From Cytophagaceae bacterium (lineage in GTDB: Bacteria > Bacteroidota > Bacteroidia > Cytophagales > Flexibacteraceae), in NCBI GenBank assembly GCA_947464365.1, contig CANHWS010000092.1, positions 1 to 11,533 on the forward strand: a stretch of DNA of 11,533 nt, in the 5' to 3' direction. Shown piece by piece: positions 6,938-11,533 of this stretch (position 1 is the stretch's first letter; each line of letters starts with the position of its first letter). The translations under genes were made by a program, and so were the position numbers. The notes under the pieces were generated by a model. That model was not told the DNA's origin and did not search any database. It saw only the letters and a program-made list of their open reading frames with translations.

Positions 6938-8752
6938 CTATGGTACGCTAGGCCGTTGCACGATCCGGACTGTAGCCTCTCGTGCGCTGGACATAATTTG
7001 GCTACCTAGGGTTGGCGCCTTAGTGGCCTCGCCAAGACCCGCTTTGTTAATGCCGACCTCGAGCTTTGCAGTACCAGGCCCTAACAGGATATCGTAACCT
7101 TGCGGGTTGTTATAGAGCACATTGTCCATAATCTGACTACCAGGTTGGGCACCCATTGTGTAAATGGCCCCACCTTCGGCATGGCGCAACATCACTTTAT
7201 GGATGTGGTTGTTACGGATAATGTTGTTTTTGGCGGTAGAACTGGTCGGGAAAACCCGTGTTTGTTTGGCCATCCCACCACTATCAGCACGGCCCCAGCC
7301 CCAGCCCAACGCAATGGCAGTATAGGGCAGCTGCGTGAACTCATTCATTTCGATTACCGTGTTACTGGCATAGGTTGACAGCAAGCCGACTGCCCCCGTA
7401 AAGTCCACACCTACACGCCGAACCAAACAGTTCCGGACCGTATTCCGCTCCACAATGTAGCGTGGGTCGCTCGGGTGATGAGCTATCCGATCCATCCCGC
7501 CAATCGTCATTCCGTTCCCACTGATGTCTTCAAACAAGGCATACTCGACTAAGTTATCCTTGCAGCCTTCGCCAAGTTTCAGACCTTGGCTACCCATCCG
7601 GGTGAACAAACAGCCATAAAGTGTCAGCCCATGGCAGTGCTTGAGCACAACGTGAGATGGGCTTTCCTGATACTCGCCATAGCGCGGGCCGATATACAGG
7701 CTATCAATCACCTCGGACATACTGCTAGTGTCGGCCATGGCGTTGGCAAATACGTTCAGCATGGGCTTTTGGTCTGGCCCAGCCCAGTTGCCTTCGCTAA
7801 AGGTCAGCCCCTTAAACTTGAGGTTGACCACTGGCTCTTCCTCAGTGCCCTCTATTTGCATAATTGTCGTCAGGACTGGGACCGATACTTCGGCCGAGGT
7901 CAGCTCTTCACTTGCAAAAGGATAGTAGTAGAGCATCCCTTCCTCTTGGTCATGATACCACTCGCCTGGCTGATCCAGCAGAGCTAATGATCCCTCGATG
8001 TGGGTAGGCATCGTCATGGCACCGCCTTCTTTGCGGCTCATGAGGGCAAACCAACGCGGATTGATCAACAGTTGTTTTTCGCCCGTGCTGTCCATCTGCA
8101 AGTTGCTGACGGGCATTATGCTATATCCGCTACCGTTGGCGTAGTGCAGCTCAAGGTGTTTGGTTTGGCCCTTTGTTAGTTGAAACAAACGAGAGCGGTA
8201 ACCAACAAGGCTATCCCCCGCTTTGTTAAGGGTCTGAATATCTGATGGCATAAGGCCACGAGCACGCTGCCGCCGCTGACCATTGACATAAAGCTGGCGG
8301 AAAGCAGGGTGCTTGCAAGGTGCTTTCCAAAGGCCACCTTTAAGTGGCTCCCAACCCAGAACCAAGGCCCCGCCACTGAGGTTGGCCTTTTTGCCAAGTG
8401 GTGTCTGCCAAGTCACTTTGCGGTGGGGCGAGCAGTCCATCGCCTCAAATGTTAGGGTGCTATCCTGCCGATAAAAACCAGGTTGGATCAGGACCTCAAT
8501 ATCAGATCCCCTTTGCTCGATCAAGAGATCACGAACACGTTCGCGCGCCTCAAAAAGCGTCCTGATAGGATTCGCCAAGTTGCCTTCTGCTTCGTCATCC
8601 CCATTGGGGGCCACTACGATCTGTACCTGACGGGGAGCCTTATAATAGGCATATGCACTGCGCTTTTGGGCAACAGCCGTCTGTGGGAAGCAGACAGCTA
8701 TCATGGCAAAGGCCGCCAAGGACAGTACAGAGAGGTTGAGTAGAGTTTTCAA
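6938..8752 (-). CDS. Secreted right-handed beta-helix protein, GH141-like
   Basis: 604-residue exported protein, probably a carbohydrate-active enzyme. Residues 1-28 are a signal peptide (MKTLLNLSVLSLAAFAMIAV, cleavage near TAVA before Q29). The mature part opens with VAPNGDDEAEGNLANPIRTLFEARERVRD (about 47-75), the usual first segment of secreted parallel beta-helix enzymes. Next come FRQLYVNGQRRQRAR (151-165) and QPGEWYHDQEEGMLYYYP (261-278), blocks that I recall from GH141-type fucosidase/xylanase relatives. From about 310 to 560 it is rich in Asn/Gly/Val/Ile rungs (NNIIRNNHIHKV, NTVRNCLVRRV). Substrate and catalytic acids cannot be assigned. The start is TTG: an in-frame TAA lies five codons upstream and the signal peptide begins exactly here. 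No C-terminal sorting domain or neighbouring SusCD pair is visible, so the family call is tentative. Confidence 0.85.
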   Translation of the reverse strand: MKTLLNLSVLSLAAFAMIAVCFPQTAVAQKRSAYAYYKAPRQVQIVVAPNGDDEAEGNLANPIRTLFEARERVRDLLIEQRGSDIEVLIQPGFYRQDSTLTFEAMDCSPHRKVTWQTPLGKKANLSGGALVLGWEPLKGGLWKAPCKHPAFRQLYVNGQRRQRARGLMPSDIQTLNKAGDSLVGYRSRLFQLTKGQTKHLELHYANGSGYSIMPVSNLQMDSTGEKQLLINPRWFALMSRKEGGAMTMPTHIEGSLALLDQPGEWYHDQEEGMLYYYPFASEELTSAEVSVPVLTTIMQIEGTEEEPVVNLKFKGLTFSEGNWAGPDQKPMLNVFANAMADTSSMSEVIDSLYIGPRYGEYQESPSHVVLKHCHGLTLYGCLFTRMGSQGLKLGEGCKDNLVEYALFEDISGNGMTIGGMDRIAHHPSDPRYIVERNTVRNCLVRRVGVDFTGAVGLLSTYASNTVIEMNEFTQLPYTAIALGWGWGRADSGGMAKQTRVFPTSSTAKNNIIRNNHIHKVMLRHAEGGAIYTMGAQPGSQIMDNVLYNNPQGYDILLGPGTAKLEVGINKAGLGEATKAPTLGSQIMSSAREATVRIVQRPSVP

Positions 8753-9062
8753 TCTTTTTCGGGGTTAATATGGTGAGCTACCACTTTGGCCCAGTACTTA
8801 GTCGATCACCTTTAGCTGCGGACAGACCCCATTGACGGATCTGACATCACAACCCTAAAATTGGGCGAAAACCAAACGGTACTTAAGCCACTCTGCTACC
8901 TCTCTGATGGGCATATCCAGTCTCGATCCTGCAGCGGTATGGCACCAAGGTAGGAGATCTGATAACACGAAAACCAAAAATGAGATTAAAATCCATTAAT
9001 CTCGCCGATATAACCCACTAATAACCAACTACTTGTAAGATTGGTGTAAGTTCCGATGCCGA
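8753..9062. other. Intergenic region between moxR-type gene and beta-helix gene
   Basis: 310 bp with no supported gene, lying between two minus-strand genes. Its one clear structure is the inverted repeat at 8982-9003, described separately. I found no octamer matching TAnnTTTG on the minus strand to drive the beta-helix gene. The gap and the possible terminator suggest that the two genes are transcribed separately. Confidence 0.5.
8982..9003 (-). terminator. Possible terminator (or operator) downstream of the MoxR-type gene
   Basis: Perfect 8-bp inverted repeat GAGATTAA-N6-TTAATCTC. Read on the minus strand it is followed at once by ATTTTTGGTTTT, a T-rich tail, and it lies 59 bp after the MoxR stop codon, which fits an intrinsic terminator. 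The stem has only two G-C pairs per arm, so it would be weak; a protein-binding dyad for the downstream beta-helix gene is the alternative. Confidence 0.45.
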
Positions 9063-10025
9063 TTACAACAAATCCGCAATCAGGCGCTCGATCGTGATAC
9101 CCTCTGCTTCGGCCTTGAAGTTCCGGACGACCCTATGGCGCAACACCGGCAATGCCACCGCCTTGACATCCTCGACATCTGGCGAAAACTTGCCACCTAA
9201 TAGTGCATTGCACTTGGCCCCCAAGACCAAATATTGCGAAGCCCGCGGACCAGCACCCCACTCTAGGTACTGATTGGCCTTGGCATGAGCGCCTGATGTA
9301 TTGGGGCGTGTACGGCGGGTGAGGCCCACGGCATATTCCACTACATTGTCAGGCACTGGTACTTGCCGGACCAGCTGCTGGAATTCCAAAATCTCCGCTG
9401 CCGAGACCACACAGTTGGCTGTCGCCTTGGTCGAGGTGGTGGTACTTTTAACGATTGCAACTTCGGCGGCATGCTCCGGATAGTCCAGCCAGAGGTTGAA
9501 CATAAAACGGTCCAGCTGCGCTTCTGGCAATGGATAGGTACCTTCTTGTTCGATCGGGTTTTGGGTTGCCAGCACAAAGAATGGCCTCTCGAGCGGATAG
9601 CGCTGCCCAGCGATCGTGACGGCGCCCTCTTGCATGGCTTCTAGCAGAGCTGCTTGCGTCTTGGGTGGTGTCCGGTTGATTTCGTCAGCCAGGACGATAT
9701 GCGCAAACACAGGTCCCTTAATAAACTTGAAGTTGCGGTTCTGGTCTAGCGTCTCCGAACCTGTAATGTCACTCGGCATCAGATCTGGCGTGAACTGGAT
9801 GCGGTTGAACGAAAGATCCAGTGCAGACGAAATCGTCTGGATCAGGAGGGTCTTAGCTAGACCTGGCACCCCTACCAGTAAACAGTGCCCTTGGCAGAAA
9901 ATTGCCGTCAGCACCTGTTTCACGATCTCGTCTTGGCCGATGATCACCTTGCCAACCTCGGCAACCAATTTTTTGTAGGATGACTGAAAAGCCTCAGCGG
10001 CTTGCACTTCGTTCTGATAACTCAT
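9063..10025 (-). CDS. MoxR-family AAA+ ATPase
   Basis: 320-residue cytosolic ATPase of the MoxR class, chaperone-like proteins that usually act with VWA-domain partners in maturing enzymes or in envelope stress responses. All AAA+ elements are present: GQDE upstream box, Walker A GVPGLAKT (52-59), Walker B VLADEIN (111-117), sensor 1 Asn156 in ATQNP, arginine finger Arg173 in AQLDRF and sensor 2 Arg261 in GPRAS. FTPDLMPSDITG and NRTPPKTQAALLEAMQE are hallmark MoxR segments. I chose the ATG at 10025 (MSYQNEV) because it gives the usual family length; an ATG at 10055 (330 aa) and a TTG at 10124 (353 aa) are also open, and no Shine-Dalgarno decides between them. DUF58 and VWA genes, the normal downstream partners, are absent: a 310-bp gap and a beta-helix gene follow. 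Confidence 0.93.
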   Translation of the reverse strand: MSYQNEVQAAEAFQSSYKKLVAEVGKVIIGQDEIVKQVLTAIFCQGHCLLVGVPGLAKTLLIQTISSALDLSFNRIQFTPDLMPSDITGSETLDQNRNFKFIKGPVFAHIVLADEINRTPPKTQAALLEAMQEGAVTIAGQRYPLERPFFVLATQNPIEQEGTYPLPEAQLDRFMFNLWLDYPEHAAEVAIVKSTTTSTKATANCVVSAAEILEFQQLVRQVPVPDNVVEYAVGLTRRTRPNTSGAHAKANQYLEWGAGPRASQYLVLGAKCNALLGGKFSPDVEDVKAVALPVLRHRVVRNFKAEAEGITIERLIADLL

Positions 10026-10323
10026 AAATGGCGACGACGGTAAACTACTTGGCATAATATCTGCTAACACCCAATGGTACTTAGGCTGGCAGAAAGCTGA
10101 TAGACCAATGGCAATAATAGCCAAAAAATGGTTTAGTGTCGTTCATTTTAGCAAACCTCGACCTCTAAGAAAGCACTAAAAATGCAACTTTAACAACTTG
10201 TTATTTGTCCCGAACATCTGCGACCCAATGTCCTAAGGTCAATATTGCAAGCAAATAGAGCATCCTTTTTCGTAAATTTGCTTCGTCATTACTTTTTCTT
10301 CTACCAGACCCAAACGCCACTAT
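10026..10323. other. Divergent intergenic region between MoxR-type and Nudix genes
   Basis: About 300 bp with no supported gene apart from possible N-terminal extensions of the MoxR frame up to 10124. It holds a good -7 element for the Nudix gene at 10273-10280. No equally good element is seen for the MoxR gene on the minus strand. Confidence 0.45.
10245..10280 (+). promoter_or_regulatory. Candidate sigma-ABfr promoter of the Nudix gene
   Basis: TAAATTTG at 10273-10280 is a perfect TAnnTTTG -7 element. A TTG at 10245-10247 lies 25 bp upstream, slightly longer than the usual spacing. Transcription from here would give a leader of about 38 nt before the ATG at 10324. Confidence 0.5.
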
Positions 10324-10857
10324 ATGCAACCATCTGATAGCAAACACGACACCTCAGTTGCCTACTACGACGAAGAGAGCAACTACATTGACAAAGCCCT
10401 AGCTGCTAACCTGGCAGAGGCCTTTGCTGCACGAAAACCCACCCTCGTATTGGGCGAAGACAAAGCCATCCGGGTTGTCTGCGCCGTCATGGAAGACAAC
10501 CGTAAGGTCTTCTTGGCACAGCGGGGACCTAAAAAATCTAACCCTGGCCTTTGGGAGTTCGTCGGTGGAAAGATCGAGCAAGGCGAGTCGGCACTCCGTG
10601 CTATCGTCCGCGAGGTAAAAGAGGAGCTCAACATCACCGTCGAGCCTGGTTTGTTGCTGGCGGGCCAATCTTTCTGGCAAGGGAATATCCACGTCACCCT
10701 CATCCCGATTATCGTCGTCCAGACAGGCGGCAAAGTTAAGCTTAACGAGCATCAAGCTTCTGGTTGGTTTACCGTACGCGAAGCCCTTGCCTTGCCCATG
10801 AGCGAAGGTGACCACTTAATTGCCAAATCATTATTCAGGACCAAAGCGATCCAGTAA
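10324..10857 (+). CDS. Nudix hydrolase, MutT-like, with N-terminal extension
   Basis: 177-residue Nudix pyrophosphohydrolase. The Nudix box covers residues 82-104: G82-x5-E88-x7-R96-E97-V-K-E100-E101-L-N-I. All metal-binding glutamates are present; Asn103 replaces the consensus Gly, a variant often seen in MutT-like proteins. Just before it lies KSNPGLWEFVGGKIE, as in 8-oxo-dGTP/CTP pyrophosphohydrolases, so a house-cleaning nucleotidase is the likeliest role, with substrate unproven. The Nudix fold itself begins near residue 49 (IRVVCAVMED), leaving an acidic, probably helical extension of nearly 50 residues (YYDEESNYIDKALAANLAEA) that is not part of the minimal family. ATG at 10324 is the first start after the promoter and the extension uses normal codons. 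The gene converges on the cyclase-like gene 88 bp away. Confidence 0.92.
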   Translation: MQPSDSKHDTSVAYYDEESNYIDKALAANLAEAFAARKPTLVLGEDKAIRVVCAVMEDNRKVFLAQRGPKKSNPGLWEFVGGKIEQGESALRAIVREVKEELNITVEPGLLLAGQSFWQGNIHVTLIPIIVVQTGGKVKLNEHQASGWFTVREALALPMSEGDHLIAKSLFRTKAIQ

Positions 10858-10871
10858 TCACAGGGATTGAT

Positions 10872-10912
10872 CTAGGTACCTAGCACAGCCTTAGCTTAGT
10901 CCTTTGCAGGAC
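10872..10912. other. Short palindromes between convergent genes
   Basis: The 88-bp convergent gap holds a 12-bp palindrome CTAGGTACCTAG (10872-10883) and a 5-bp hairpin GTCCT-TTGC-AGGAC (10899-10912). Neither has a T tract that would make a convincing intrinsic terminator, so their function, if any, is unknown. Confidence 0.3.
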
Positions 10913-10945
10913 CAAATCTGGGCCTAACTTGAGCGTATTGTTGGT

Positions 10946-11533
10946 TTATGCCTTCAAGAGCAGGACACGACTAGGGGCCGCATCGCTTAACAAAGCCATC
11001 GGCGCCAACACTAACGAATAGAATCCATCTGCCACCACATCGGGCACAAAGATTAGCTCGGTGATGGTGGCATTTTTGCGTCCGTCGGCTGCTACATTTT
11101 TATAGGGTGACGGTTGCGCCAAGTCAGTTTGCCAGAAACCATTGTGGTTCGCCAGCAGACCGCCATCCAGCTCCCGATCCACACTAGGCAGGTCAATCAG
11201 CCAATGCTGGATACCGATTTCCGCCAAAAACCGACCAATGCCAGGCTCAGGATAAACCGGATTTTTACCACTGTGCTGGGCATTACATTTTGTGTCACCA
11301 TTTGGCAAAGTCCTGATAACGAGCGCATTGACATTGCTTTTGATGCTACCTTTTGGCATTTTATCCAGATAAGATTGCCACGCCGACCGGACAGCCGACA
11401 ACATGATCACTCGGTCGCCATTCGGTAGGCGCTCAACCGGCAACGAGACCAACAATGCCTCCTGGATCAGCCCCTGATAACAATGATATAGTGTAGCCTG
11501 CGGGTCGTCACTGATGTGGCCGTAGCACTCGGT
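10946..11533 (-). CDS. Cyclase/kynurenine-formamidase-like metal hydrolase (5' end cut by window edge)
   Basis: 195 C-terminal codons of a protein of the metal-dependent cyclase family (PF04199 type, which includes kynurenine formamidases and other amide or lactone hydrolases). The frame stays open to the right edge and begins there with TECYGHISDD, which matches the family's HTECxGH metal-binding stretch, so the true start lies outside the window and any start near 11455 would be false. Further family segments are IGIQHWLIDLPSVDRELDGG, followed by NHNGFW where relatives have a metal-site His, and the C-terminal TITELIFVPDVVADGFYSLVL. Variant residues here (LANHNGFW) fit a Bacteroidota subgroup I recall only loosely. 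Substrate unknown. It is convergent with the Nudix gene. Confidence 0.85.
   Translation of the reverse strand, partial: TECYGHISDDPQATLYHCYQGLIQEALLVSLPVERLPNGDRVIMLSAVRSAWQSYLDKMPKGSIKSNVNALVIRTLPNGDTKCNAQHSGKNPVYPEPGIGRFLAEIGIQHWLIDLPSVDRELDGGLLANHNGFWQTDLAQPSPYKNVAADGRKNATITELIFVPDVVADGFYSLVLAPMALLSDAAPSRVLLLKA

Noticed and set aside
8880..8930. Minus-strand stretch containing GCAGAGTGGCTTAAG, resembling the D-arm of a serine or leucine tRNA
   Set aside because: The D-stem does not pair, there is no matching acceptor stem and no T-arm (GGTTCxAxTCC) at the right distance, so it is taken as chance similarity.
11455..11533. Apparent start of the cyclase-like gene at a TTG at 11455
   Set aside because: The frame remains open to the window edge and the extra residues contain TECYGHI, part of the family's metal site, so the gene clearly begins outside the window.
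1..11533. A novel defence, mobile or multi-gene system
   Set aside because: No transposase, integrase, toxin-antitoxin pair, nuclease cluster, CRISPR repeat or phage gene was found; the genes are mostly recognisable chromosomal families with no shared unusual context.

Overview
The window looks like an ordinary chromosomal stretch from a member of the Bacteroidota with roughly balanced GC. Three things suggest this: the protein types (an OMP_b-brl-type outer-membrane barrel, a lipidated OmpH/Skp-like protein, an asd and a MoxR ATPase of familiar Bacteroidota form), several upstream sequences that fit the Bacteroidota sigma-ABfr promoter pattern (TTG then TAnnTTTG), and weak or absent Shine-Dalgarno sequences. 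No genus can be assigned. I see no transposase, integrase, phage gene, CRISPR array, rRNA or convincing tRNA.

Layout. 1-926 (minus) is the 5' part of asd, cut by the left window edge. It is divergent from a run of six plus-strand genes between about 1325 and 6809: an outer-membrane beta-barrel protein, a calcineurin-like metallophosphoesterase of the UDP-diacylglucosamine pyrophosphatase-like (COG2908) type, an OmpH/Skp-like lipoprotein, an aldo/keto reductase closely resembling eukaryotic Kv-channel beta subunits, a CorA divalent-metal transporter, and ruvA. A strong two-way intrinsic terminator (6845-6885) then separates ruvA from a convergent minus-strand gene for a secreted right-handed beta-helix protein with a GH141-like layout (6938-8752). 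Upstream of it on the same strand is a lone MoxR-family AAA+ ATPase (9063-10025). Divergent from that is a Nudix hydrolase (10324-10857), which converges on a cyclase/kynurenine-formamidase-like gene (10946-11533, minus) cut by the right edge.

How the genes fit together. The first three plus-strand genes all concern the cell envelope (barrel, possible lipid A/phospholipid phosphoesterase, periplasmic chaperone-like lipoprotein), but gaps of about 120-170 bp and separate promoter candidates argue against one tight operon. CorA and ruvA are only 41 bp apart and may share a transcript. The others look like independent housekeeping or accessory genes.

No new multi-gene system is evident. The most notable non-coding signal is a pair of near-identical dyad elements set exactly 21 bp apart (2265-2303), which look like a double operator. 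Other points worth a look are the Kv-beta-like reductase, the MoxR gene without its usual DUF58/VWA partners, and three genes whose non-ATG starts are forced by in-frame stop codons just upstream.
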